The notes under the pieces: generated by a model
The model's database searches: none
What the model was told of the DNA's origin: nothing
The model's input: the letters and a program-made list of their open reading frames with translations, nothing else
Shown here: positions 53,801 to 60,140 of the stretch, in pieces
Layout: each line of letters opens with the position of its first letter
Numbering within the stretch: position 1 is the first letter of the stretch
Program-made: the position numbers and the translations under genes
From: Chaetorhynchus papuensis
Taxonomy: Eukaryota > Chordata > Aves > Passeriformes > Rhipiduridae
Reading direction: 5' to 3'
NCBI GenBank assembly: GCA_013396525.1
Contig: VWYX01000760.1
Coordinates: 1-64,000 of the forward strand
DNA length: 64,000 nucleotides

Positions 53801-54339
53801 CTTTGCCACTAGGCTTTTTTCTGTTTCTGTATGACAAAAAAGAATATTTTTCAATTGAGAGAGCTGAGTAACATGACATTTTCTTGGGCTCTGAATTTAT
53901 TCTGTGCTTCATATATTTGATTTTTTTTTGTTTTAGATAAGCTGAAGTTATTTATGGAAATGGAGAAAGTGAGTGGGCATTCACTTTAAATGAATATGTG
54001 GGTAACCGAATGCTTGATGGAAGAAGTGTAGGGGGAAACCTTTAATGTGAGTGCTTTCTCCTTTGGAAGACATATAAATATAAAATAAATGAAAAATTTA
54101 ACATGATCACTACTGGAAAACGGTTTTTTTCACATTGTGGAAATTTTAATATGAAGTGCTAATGCTGTATTGAATTGAAGCGAAATCTTTGATACCCGAT
54201 GAAGTTAACAGTGCCTGTCCTTTTTCTCGAGGTTGATCCCATGCTTGAAAAAACATCCACAAATCCAAGGGTGACAATCACCAGCCCACAGGAAAGTGAA
54301 AAGAACGACCAGAGCAATGACTGTGCCGTAGTTGCATAG
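2577..54339 (+). CDS. DCDC2: DCDC2, doublecortin domain-containing protein 2 (10 coding exons)
   Basis: The exons are 2577-2869, 7335-7386, 20838-20914, 21034-21165, 25685-25825, 26650-26704, 28183-28378, 40644-40744, 52632-52976 and 54232-54339. All introns are GT-AG and all phases join, giving 1500 nt and 499 residues; human DCDC2 is about 476. The product has a short N-terminus, doublecortin domain 1 at about residues 17-100, doublecortin domain 2 at about 139-221, a basic Ser/Lys-rich linker at about 240-315, a Glu-rich acidic region at about 325-464 and a conserved tail ending AVVA. In this family the doublecortin domains bind tubulin and stabilise microtubules. DCDC2 localises to cilia, restrains Wnt signalling through Dishevelled and affects neuronal migration; human mutations cause nephronophthisis-type renal and hepatic disease and deafness, and variants are linked to dyslexia. 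The ATG has A at -3 and aligns with the mammalian start. No inactivating lesion is seen. Gene span is about 52 kb, well below the roughly 200 kb of the human gene. Confidence 0.95.
4776..4800. repeat. (ATT)n microsatellite with flanking T-run
   Basis: About eight ATT units follow a run of twelve or so T residues and precede another T/A-rich run. This is a simple sequence within intron 1. Confidence 0.85.
5730..6206 (-). pseudogene. Coding-like minus-strand tract of unknown family in intron 1
   Basis: On the minus strand an open frame of about 132 codons runs from 6128 to 5730. The same frame continues upstream across one in-frame TAA for about 25 further codons that also look protein-like. 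The translation is hydrophilic, with Lys, Ser, Gln, Thr and charged residues and few low-complexity runs. It could be a decayed retrocopy or nested exon. It could also be chance, because the plus strand is T-rich here and an A-rich complement favours such residues. No family is recognised and no poly(A) tail or target-site duplication is evident. Confidence 0.15.
7335..7386 (+). CDS. DCDC2: DCDC2 exon 2
   Basis: Fifty-two bases completing codon 98 and encoding residues through 115 (NYLDIGETKKK... to NNE). It follows a TTTCTTTCCACAG acceptor and ends at GAG|GTAGGA. It finishes doublecortin domain 1 and starts the inter-domain linker. It ends in phase 0, which matters for the microexon candidate in the next intron. 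Confidence 0.93.
12482..12509 (+). repeat. Poly-A/poly-G homopolymer junction
   Basis: Ten A residues, a short ATTT-type bridge and then fifteen consecutive G residues (12495-12509), followed by a T-rich stretch. G15 is long for a vertebrate genome and could fold as a G-quadruplex or be an assembly-length artefact. Confidence 0.85.
13419..13548 (+). repeat. Local intron-2 repeat, copy 1
   Basis: This segment, beginning TGAGTTTGACTCTGCA and ending near TTCTAGTTTGGTTTT, is strongly similar to 14785-14915. A 33-base core (AATAGCTTTAGAAAACTTAC and flanks) is nearly identical. Neither copy shows features of CR1 or of a tRNA-derived SINE. Confidence 0.85.
14785..14915 (+). repeat. Local intron-2 repeat, copy 2
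   Basis: Second copy of the segment at 13419-13548, in the same orientation about 1.37 kb downstream. Differences are scattered substitutions and small indels (for example AATAACATG against AATATGTG), so the duplication is not very recent. Similarity fades abruptly on both sides. Confidence 0.85.
15157..15171 (+). other. DCDC2: Candidate 15-nt in-frame microexon of DCDC2
   Basis: Fifteen bases, TCAACACTGGAAGCC, are preceded by a strong pyrimidine tract and CAACAG and followed by a perfect GTAAGT donor. The surrounding intron is phase 0, so inclusion would insert five residues (STLEA) after residue 115 in the linker between the doublecortin domains without changing frame. Splice-site geometry is seen directly; use as an exon is inference. 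Confidence 0.25.
17266..17690 (-). mobile_element. CR1 LINE 3'-end fragment
   Basis: Reads as the reverse complement of a CR1 3' region. It starts with the terminal ATGGAATCATAGAG-type octamer repeat and continues through the familiar CACTAGACCAAGTTGCTCA, CACTTCCAGGGATGGGGCAT and CTTGTCCTGTTACTACA segments. It is 5'-truncated and non-coding, as most avian CR1 copies are. Confidence 0.93.
18065..18340 (-). other. Unrecognised minus-strand open frame in intron 2
   Basis: A 91-codon ATG-initiated frame with a balanced, Ser/Pro/Gly-containing translation that lacks the low complexity of most chance frames here. No family is recognised and there is no exon context on that strand. Chance is the default explanation. 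Confidence 0.08.
20838..20914 (+). CDS. DCDC2: DCDC2 exon 3
   Basis: Seventy-seven bases encoding residues 116-140 and two bases of codon 141 (VKPVTHSRITVSARFRKPLQ...). The acceptor is TTCTTGCAG and the donor TT|GTGAGT. The segment links the two doublecortin domains and begins domain 2 with the SARFRKP motif conserved in DCDC2. Confidence 0.94.
20915..21033 (+). other. DCDC2 intron 3 (119 bp)
   Basis: Very short phase-2 intron with a GTGAGT donor and a TTTTATTTCAG acceptor. It is the only DCDC2 intron below 800 bp. Confidence 0.9.
21034..21165 (+). CDS. DCDC2: DCDC2 exon 4 (core of doublecortin domain 2)
   Basis: One hundred thirty-two bases encoding residues 141-185, including the LVANGD strand, the LLIPRKTLNHWDHILEMVT helix region and LRSGAVHR. 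The donor AG|GTATCA is weak, and reading through it gives about 20 unrelated residues before a stop, so the exon end was set by family alignment. Confidence 0.95.
21166..25684 (+). other. DCDC2 intron 4
   Basis: A phase-2 intron of about 4.5 kb, AT-rich, with one CR1 fragment at 24052-24526. Nothing else recognised. Confidence 0.8.
24052..24526 (+). mobile_element. CR1 LINE 3' fragment, plus strand
   Basis: Plus-strand CR1 sequence running through the GGGACTCTGCAGCCTGAGGA-like, GAGTCTCCATCCTTGCAGG and TAGGTGGTCTCCAGAGGTC segments to the 3' terminus CTCTGTGATTC at 24526. Substitutions and small indels show it is old. The open frame across it is not a functional protein. Confidence 0.93.
25685..25825 (+). 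CDS. DCDC2: DCDC2 exon 5 (end of doublecortin domain 2)
   Basis: One hundred forty-one bases encoding residues 185-231 and two bases of codon 232. It shows LYTVDGKLVQDG, the LENGQIYVAVGREKFKKLPY motif that closes domain 2, and the RRPQG start of the linker. The acceptor is ATTTTTTCAG and the donor GG|GTAAGT. Confidence 0.95.
25826..26649 (+). other. DCDC2 intron 5
   Basis: A phase-2 intron of 824 bp. No repeat, RNA gene or further exon recognised. Confidence 0.85.
26650..26704 (+). CDS. DCDC2: DCDC2 exon 6
   Basis: Fifty-five bases encoding residues 232-250, with the conserved LPPIVGSRKSKGS motif just after the second doublecortin domain. The acceptor is TTTCTGCAG and the donor AGT|GTAAGT. 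The intron that follows is phase 0. Confidence 0.94.
26705..28182 (+). other. DCDC2 intron 6
   Basis: A phase-0 intron of about 1.5 kb. About a fifth of it is a CR1 fragment (27197-27490). The rest is AT-rich and unrecognised. Confidence 0.8.
27197..27490 (-). mobile_element. CR1 LINE 3'-end fragment
   Basis: Begins with the CR1 3' end in reverse complement (GTCATAGAACCATTAAGGTT, then GGAAAAGACCTCCGAGGTCA) and continues through the CACTTCCAGGAATGGTGACT and CTGGGCAGCCTGTTCCAATG segments. It is better preserved than the other copies here, so relatively younger. It is 5'-truncated and non-coding. Confidence 0.95.
28183..28378 (+). CDS. DCDC2: DCDC2 exon 7 (basic linker)
   Basis: One hundred ninety-six bases encoding residues 251-315 plus one base of codon 316. 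It begins GNDRQSKSTIGSSD, a segment shared with mammalian DCDC2, then becomes Lys/Arg/Ser/Gln-rich (LPKRKDKKSQ, KVKQAVKAS) with no predicted fold. The donor G|GTCAGT is non-consensus at +3. Alignment weakens here, as in other vertebrate comparisons of this linker. Confidence 0.92.
29330..29642 (+). mobile_element. CR1 LINE 3' fragment, plus strand
   Basis: Plus-strand CR1 3' region with the TCTCTTCTCCCAGGTAAC, AAGTTGCACCAGAGGAGGC, AGGAAAAAACTCTTCATGG and TTGGACTTGATGATCTTAGAGGT-type landmarks, ending at ACATGATTCT. The GTTGATAGTTAGACTTGATG variant indicates a different CR1 subfamily from the copy at 24052. Confidence 0.93.
30014..30250 (-). mobile_element. Endogenous retrovirus integrase remnant (broken)
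   Basis: On the minus strand the translation carries the integrase core signature: an Asp in a DNG motif near 30185, then a PYYPQ motif, then a Glu with exactly 35 residues between the two acidic positions, the D,D-35-E spacing of retroviral integrases. A stop codon at 30116-30118 interrupts the frame between them and another stop ends it at 30014-30016. The fragment is therefore dead. Sequence down to about 29650 may belong to the same insertion, but I could not confirm it. No LTRs were identified. It is antisense to DCDC2, the common orientation for tolerated intronic retroviral insertions. Confidence 0.75.
38871..38913 (+). repeat. 17-bp perfect direct repeat
   Basis: AAGATATATACAGGTAG occurs at 38871-38887 and again at 38897-38913, offset by 26 bp. 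No function suggested. Confidence 0.85.
40644..40744 (+). CDS. DCDC2: DCDC2 exon 8
   Basis: One hundred one bases completing codon 316 and encoding residues through 349. The VEVQEDEDTLVEVPLDQ segment closely matches mammalian DCDC2 and begins the acidic region. The acceptor is CCATTATAG. The donor CAG|GTACTG is weak at +3 to +6 and is followed within 30 bases by a long U-rich tract that may assist its recognition. Confidence 0.94.
40772..40806 (+). promoter_or_regulatory. Long poly-U tract just downstream of the exon 8 donor
   Basis: Thirty-five bases of T broken by only two C residues, starting 27 bases after a weak 5' splice site. U-rich sequence just downstream of weak donors is the established context for TIA1/TIAL1-assisted U1 recruitment. 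The role here is inferred. Confidence 0.35.
41990..43125 (+). mobile_element. Degraded CR1 LINE including end of ORF2 and 3' region
   Basis: Plus-strand remnant covering more of CR1 than the other copies. Around 42300 it shows the AACCAACATGGATTTAC and CTTGACCAATCTCATTGCCT segments of the CR1 reverse-transcriptase open frame, then CATGAAGTTCAACAAGAAAG near 42772, then the GATTGCATCTGGAGTATTTG region near 43018. The frame is repeatedly broken by stops and indels. Ends are approximate. Confidence 0.8.
46893..47355 (-). mobile_element. CR1 LINE 3'-end fragment
   Basis: Reverse-complement CR1 starting at its 3' terminus (ATCATAAAATCATTGAATG) and continuing through CAGGGACACCTGTCACTAGA, CACTTCCAAGGATGGGGCAT and GCCTTCTCTTCTCCAGACTA to a GGGGGCCCCAGAGGG segment. 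It is similar in type to the copy at 17266. Non-coding. Confidence 0.93.
52632..52976 (+). CDS. DCDC2: DCDC2 exon 9 (acidic Glu-rich region)
   Basis: Three hundred forty-five bases, exactly 115 codons (residues 350-464). It starts RPAETVDEEE, matching the mammalian RPAE-VDEEE segment, then is dominated by Glu, Asn, Gly and Lys with repeated EEE and NGE-like words. It is probably disordered. The acceptor is TTTCACCAG and the donor CAG|GTGAGT. Length and sequence vary most here, which probably explains the extra residues relative to human. Confidence 0.94.
52977..54231 (+). other. DCDC2 intron 9
   Basis: A phase-0 intron of about 1.26 kb. It contains a 32-base segment (53937-53968) with good splice sites on both sides, listed separately. 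No repeat recognised. Confidence 0.85.
53937..53968 (+). other. DCDC2: Candidate 32-nt stop-containing alternative exon
   Basis: A strong pyrimidine tract ending TTTTTTTTTGTTTTAG precedes a 32-base segment followed by AAA|GTGAGT. Joined to exon 9 in phase 0 it reads ATA AGC TGA, so inclusion would end the protein at residue 466 and drop the conserved tail. It could equally be a decoy. Only the splice-site pattern is seen. Confidence 0.25.
54232..54339 (+). CDS. DCDC2: DCDC2 exon 10 (C-terminal tail and stop)
   Basis: One hundred eight bases encoding residues 465-499 and TAG. The tail VDPMLEKTSTNPRVTITSP and the final AVVA resemble the mammalian VDP...VKITSPEE...AAVA ending. The acceptor is unusual: CTTTTTCTCGAG, with G rather than pyrimidine at -3. 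Conservation of the tail makes the call secure despite that. Confidence 0.92.
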   Translation, partial: VDPMLEKTSTNPRVTITSPQESEKNDQSNDCAVVA

Positions 54340-54625
54340 ACATAGGAAAAATGTAATGAGCAGAAAATGAAAGAGGATAACACTTTAAATATAAAACTTG
54401 TTATTTTTTGTGATTGGTAACTAATATTAGGAAGGCAGGCTGAGTACCCACGTAATGAGTCGTGAGATGATGATGCTCTATGGACTGACGAAAAACAAGC
54501 ATTTATATCTACTAGAAGAACATAGAATTATTTTTACAAGGTGAGACTTTTCTGATAGGATTTGAGGGGGGAAATACAAGAGTACTTTATAGTAGTATTA
54601 GAAATAAATGAACTATTCTGTGGTA
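54340..54625 (+). other. DCDC2: DCDC2 3' UTR (extent uncertain)
   Basis: Sequence after the stop codon is AT-rich. The first canonical AATAAA, at 54603-54608, is followed by a GT-rich stretch (TCTGTGGTATGAGG) suitable for cleavage near 54620. Later AATAAA hexamers at 55101-55106 and 56182-56187 could give longer forms. Confidence 0.4.
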
Positions 54626-57179
54626 TGAGGTAGTTAGCAGTAATAGAATAACCACAAAAATAACACTGTTCCAGGAGAAGGAAAAGAGACCCACCCAGAT
54701 TCAATGTCAAAACTTCTTTGTTGATTTGTTCGGAAAAAGAAATTATTTTTTACCTTTTAATTAGGATGTGTAGTTTTTCCTCTAAAATTCCACATGATAT
54801 GTATGATTTTCATGCATAACATTAAGATATAACTAGAATACATTCCTCACTTAATGGATTTATGCCACAGAAAATGGTTTACTTTAATGAGGGGTCAGTT
54901 CTAATGTTACTAAATAGTGGATTTTCAGTATATTAATTAGAATTATTAGTGTTTGCATACATAAATAGCACTTATTTAGCACTACGAATACATGTGGACA
55001 GCCTAAAATACTGCAGCTAGTTTCCATTTAAAACACAAAGCTTTGTTGATTGTCCTGCACTGATTCACTTAACAGTGAATTATTGTCATCATGAACAAAA
55101 AATAAAGGAAGAGTATGTAGTAGATTAGTTTAAAAAGTTGAATATGGATGGATTTGTAATTCAGTCTAAGAGAAACTTAATTTACTAATGAACTTAAAAA
55201 AAGAACATGCCTGGATTCAGACTGAAATTTCCATGAAACCATTGCTGTTGATGGAGCTATTTTAATATGTGAGACATCAGGATGAGCCCACCAGCTCTCT
55301 GTAAAAGTCAGGAACAATTATTGAATTTATGAACCTTTTGCATAACCCTAATGGTTGGAAGTGTGTCATCATCCTTTTGGGCAAGCTGTCTCCTGATAGG
55401 CTGTGGCTTAATATGCATTAGTGAATAAGGCATTGATCCACAGTATTAGTTCTCTTAATGACACCGATTCCATTGCTCTTATCATTTCTCTGTTAGTAAT
55501 GGCAGTAATTTGTAGTTCATAGAAATACAGCCCTGAGCATAATTTTATTAATTATACAAAAGAAATAGTGGGTTTCCTTATCGTTAATGCTAGTAAATTA
55601 TTACTACAAGAAACCAAATGTCATTTTTGTTGATTTCATGCCATTAAGACAAGAATTACATTTATGAACAAATTGAACTTGAAGCACTGTTTAAGGAATG
55701 TGAAGAACCACTTGTCATAACTGAAACTCAAACAAACATCTTTCCTTCTACTAGTTATTAAATATATTTTTCCAATGTAATAGAAATATGTGGAGATCCT
55801 TCAGCATGTTTCTGTGCTTTGGCAATGTAAGTATAAAAGACATCATGTTAAAACCCATATGAACAGGGTTAGAACAGTTTGCCCTGTGGCATCTCTGAAT
55901 TGTCTATGAAACCTGTAGCTTCTGTTGAGCTGTGTGGCAAAGATCAAAGGGAATATTGCATTTGTGATCAGTCCAAAATAAGCTCCTAATTTAGCCAAGC
56001 TCTTAACCAAAGTATGTATGTTTCATTTTTTTGTGACAGCAATTAAGCCTATTCTCAAATATATTTAATTTCTCTGGGATTTAAAAACACATTTATGGTT
56101 AAGCAGAAGTAGAAACCAACCAACTCTCCCCCACCAAAAAAAAAAAACAAAAACCCAAAAAAACCCAAAAAAACCAGAATTAATAAAATAACTGTGGATG
56201 ACAGTGAGGTAAAATGACACAGGTGCCTTTATTATTGGTATCTATTTATAGCTTCTGTCTGCTGGCAGTTTCTGTCATTTCTTCCCTTTCCCCAAAAGTT
56301 CTGTATTTTCCATGCTTAAAAGACTTGAAGATATCAATAATTTAGAAGATTAAACTAAATTCTAGGGAAATGTAACATTATAATTTTCCTTCATAGGAAC
56401 ATGAAATCCCTATGAGTGTCATTCATCTTTGAAAATGTTTTCTCCTCTGTTCTCTTCTAAGAAAGACAGGATCTATTTCTTCAGAAAAGTAAATCAGACT
56501 TTTTGGAAATAGAGATATAACCATTTTATCATTCACCTTGCAACATTGACAACATGAATTTTTTATCAGGTTCTTTTATTTAGGGAAGCTAGTTTATGCC
56601 TTACAAATAATTCTGATATTAAAGTACAAATTAAACAAGAATGATACAGGTGGTCTTGCTAATAGTTTTTCTGTCTAGATCTGCTGTGTTTGATGGCTGA
56701 ACTCAGTTTCACTTGAGAAATACATTATTTTGAAATGTTTATGTAATTTTATTTTATTAAGCTCATGTGCAATAACTCTGAGGGTTTTTTTTTAAGAATT
56801 GTTTTCTTTTTTTTTTATTTTTAAAAAATAATTTGCTATTAAAGAGAACCAGTACAGATATTCCTGTGTTTTCTCTCTTATCAAGGCCTGTTTGATGTTA
56901 AATCTTTCTTTGGGTTACTGACTTTATAAATTTGGTGATTTTGCAGCTGATAGGATTCTCCCATAACTAAAACTTGAAAAAAAACAAAAAAAACAAAAAA
57001 AACCACCTCCTGATTTGGTAGTTTTTGTATGGCAACTGTGAAAGAAAATATGTTGACAATTTAGCTGTTACATAGTTATAAATGTACCACTGATGGCACA
57101 GTTAAACTTGCCCAGGGAGTTTTTTAATGCCACAGTTCAGGTTAGGCCTGGGTTATGGGGTGTGTGCACTGTGCAGGCA
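54626..57179. other. Downstream sequence, AT-rich, no gene seen
   Basis: May include longer DCDC2 3' UTR forms. Contains A-rich simple tracts at 56136-56173 and 56977-57002 with CCC or C interruptions. No coding exon or repeat family recognised. Confidence 0.6.
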
Positions 57180-57415
57180 NNNNNNNNNNNNNNNNNNNNN
57201 NNNNNNNNNNNNNNNNNNNNNNNNNNNNNNNNNNNNNNNNNNNNNNNNNNNNNNNNNNNNNNNNNNNNNNNNNNNNNNNNNNNNNNNNNNNNNNNNNNNN
57301 NNNNNNNNNNNNNNNNNNNNNNNNNNNNNNNNNNNNNNNNNNNNNNNNNNNNNNNNNNNNNNNNNNNNNNNNNNNNNNNNNNNNNNNNNNNNNNNNNNNN
57401 NNNNNNNNNNNNNNN
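57180..57415. other. Assembly gap (236 N)
   Basis: Run of undetermined bases. Open frames that appear to cross it are artefacts. Single undetermined bases also occur at 5023 and 59879. Confidence 1.
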
Positions 57416-58180
57416 TCAGCTAAAGTACAGTGAAATAAACCTGTGTGCAGAATAAAACAGAATGAGTATTCTGATTATTTGAACATATAGGGAAAGGATT
57501 GTTGCTTGGGTATTTTGACTGATTACCCCACATGTAGATTAAAACAACCATTAGACAATAAATGTAAGTACCAAATGAAGTGTCTCCAGGGAGGGTGTGT
57601 TTATTGAAGTAGTTGCAATCAGAATGATTGAATGGGATGTGTTGGAGGATGTTTTGTTTTGGGTGGCTGACAGCCTTCAATCCAAGTTTTAATCAAAAGA
57701 AGTGCTGTGGACATGTCAATAGACAGTGGAGCCATCTGCTCTCTGTAGATTATTGTGTGTGTGCACATTTGTATCCATCAACTCATAGCTGTTTGTGAGT
57801 GCTGTCACTGAAGGCATTTGCTGGGTGCTCACACACACATAAATCATGTGCATATTAACAGTTTAATCTTCTTATAATGTTAGTGATGGGGAAAATATTA
57901 TTGGTTGTAGCTGAAATTTTATAATTACACAAGAAAATATAACAAAATCTAGAAATAGCCTCATTAAAAGTGTGACCTGTTTTCTTATGTTGTGCATACA
58001 CTTCAGTGCTTTTCTGAACCAAACTCAGAATTTTTGAAGCACTGAAGTAAAAAGGAAATAATAGCCTGGGAGCCACTGAAAGCTATGGGGGCTATAAGGA
58101 AGTGGACAGGATTTGGAAAATTCAATAAAGAAAGTACAAGTCTATAGTGCAGCTCATGATACCAGAATATTGAAAGGTCT
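57416..58180. other. Intergenic, nothing recognised
   Basis: AT-rich sequence without recognisable exons or repeats. Confidence 0.6.
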
Positions 58181-58189
58181 TTAGTATTA

Positions 58190-59050
58190 ACCTGGTGAGT
58201 GGCAAAGTCCCCCACCATTGCCAGATGGGGCTGTCAGAGGGCCTCGCTTGGGACTGTCCCACAAGAACCAGACTGGGCTTAGAAAGCCATGGATGAGCCT
58301 CCACCCAGCACCTACAGCCTGAGCGTGCCAGAGCTGGGTCCCTCTGCCCTCCTGAGCTCTGCCCTTCAAGGCAGGTTTTCCCTCCTATGTTGGTGTTCCT
58401 GGTGGCTCCCAACCCTCGCTGTAGTGTCTTCAGAGACACTGCAGGACCTTTCCTCCCTCCCTCACCCCTCCTACACCAGCCCACCCCCTTGTCTGCACAT
58501 TCTGGGGGCACAGCCCGAGCAGGGTGAAAGGCAGCCGTTTGCATCTCTGCCAGACCCTCCACCAGCCTGGACCAAGGGATCTAGGACATGGAGGTGCCCC
58601 CATCCCTCCCTGCTGGCAGGCTGCCTGCTCCCTGGCCAGGCTCTGCCTATGGAAATCAGAGTGCATGCCTCCTGCCAGCGCTGCTCCGTGCCTCCTGCTG
58701 TCTCTGGTGGCTCTTGGTTCCCACTGACCCACCTTCCAATGGGCACTGGGTTGGAGCTGAGGAAGGCACTGGCACAGGACTTCTCTCCAGTATGGCCAGT
58801 GTCTGTCTTGCACGGGGAGCCCAGAGCTGGATGTAGATGAGGGGAAGGGTCACGTCTCTCCGCCTGCTGCCAAGGCTTTGCCTGCTGCAGCCCAGGGTTC
58901 CAGCAGCCACCTTTGCCCCAAGGGAGCTTTGACACCTTCAAACTGGGGCTCATCCTGGGCTCCTCCATGACCCTGGTGTTTGCACAGCTGCTTCAGAGCT
59001 GGCTGTGCCTCTGCATCTACTGCTGCAGGGGCTTGTCCCTCCCTGGTGTG
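58190..59050. other. GC-rich, CpG-poor block of unknown origin
   Basis: Composition shifts abruptly at about 58190 from AT-rich to GC-rich, Pro/Ser/Cys-coding sequence that is open on several frames of both strands (for example 58289-58840 plus and 58122-58562 minus). CpG is scarce, so it is unlike the DCDC2 island. Translations look compositional rather than like a known protein. Because an LTR-like segment follows directly, internal sequence of a retroelement is possible. Confidence 0.3.
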
Positions 59051-59057
59051 GGAGACT

Positions 59058-60140
59058 GAAATGTTATAAACATCTTCTTGAAGGACTTTTGCCTATTATA
59101 GCAAACCTGTATAAAATCTAGAGAGAAGACTACCACGCCCTGACTAAGGCCCTGGACTGCATGTTGATGGAGATAAGATAAAATAAACTCAGGTCTGGGG
59201 AAAAAAGAATACTTTCACAGAGGGATCAAGTTTAGCACCTTCGGGGTGGAGACCACAGCCCCAGGGCTCTCAGCTGCCCGGCTCCCACAGACCCTCACAC
59301 CAAAGAGTGGGGGGAGGAGAGGTTTTGGGTGTGTAGTGAAAAGCCGCTGGTCAGAAGCAGTGAACACCCGTCCTCTGCTGTGCAGAGGAGCTCAGCTGTG
59401 GGGCCCCCTCACCCCAGGAAAAGCCACATTCATGTGAGGGACAGCAGCAGGGGTTTCATGGCCCATCAAAGGCCCCCCCCAAAGGGGTCCCTAGACCCTG
59501 CTCCAGAGCACCACAACATGAGGCAACAGATCCACAGTGTTGCAAGGGACAGTGTCAAAACCCACCCCCCTGCAGGGGAGGTATGTGGGCATTCCCACCT
59601 GGCCCAAGCATGTATTAATCCATTGGATTCTATACTTTTTGGCAGTGGGAGGCACGGGACCCTCACCACCAAGAAGACCAGATGGAGGGGAGCAAAAAGA
59701 CATCACTGGGACCCTCAGAAGGGTGATACGTTTCTACCTAATCCACGTCACTCTCTCCCTGTCCATCCCCCAGGCACACCTATCTTCCTTCCTTCCTTCC
59801 TTCCTTCCTTCCTTCCTTCCTTCCTTCCTTCCTTCCTTCCTTCCTTCCTTCCTTCCTTCCTTCCTTCCTTCCTTCCTTNTTCCTTCCTTCCTTCCTTCCT
59901 TCCTTCCTTCCTTCCTTCCTTCCTTCCTTCCTTCCTTCCTTCCTTCCTTCCTTCCTTCCTTCCTTCTTTCCTTCTCTTTACCTCTTTCACTATTAAATAA
60001 AATATATTAACTTTTTTGGTACCAACATCTAACCTCGTTTGGTTTTAATCAAGTTTTGGGGTATATTTCAACCCTTTCTGGGTTTGATCAGTTTTATTCA
60101 CAGATACTTTTTTTCTTTGCTCTTCTGTGTTTAAACCAGT
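59058..60140 (+). mobile_element. Possible LTR-like element containing a (TTCC)n array
   Basis: The segment after the TTCC array reads CACTATTAAATAAAATATAT, then a G/T-rich stretch with CCTCGTTTGGTTTTAATCAA. This is a poly(A)-signal and downstream layout like the R/U5 part of avian endogenous retroviral LTRs. Boundaries, target-site duplication and a partner LTR were not found, so limits are nominal and the class unassigned. Confidence 0.3.
59785..59974 (+). repeat. (TTCC)n tetranucleotide array
   Basis: About 45 near-perfect TTCC units, with one ambiguous base at 59879 and decay to TTTCC and TTCTC at the right end. Read on the other strand it is (GGAA)n, the ETS-factor core. Length in the source animal is uncertain because such arrays are often mis-sized in assemblies. 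Open frames across it are meaningless. Confidence 0.97.

Noticed and set aside
57093..57455. Plus-strand open frames spanning the N run
   Set aside because: They consist mostly of undetermined residues across an assembly gap.
58122..58968. Overlapping frames of 120-183 codons on both strands in the GC-rich block
   Set aside because: Simultaneous openness in many frames reflects base composition. No domain, splice context or family match was seen.
59329..60010. Long open frames of FLPS or KEGR repeats, both strands
   Set aside because: Translation of the (TTCC)n microsatellite, which has no stop codons in any frame; not a protein.
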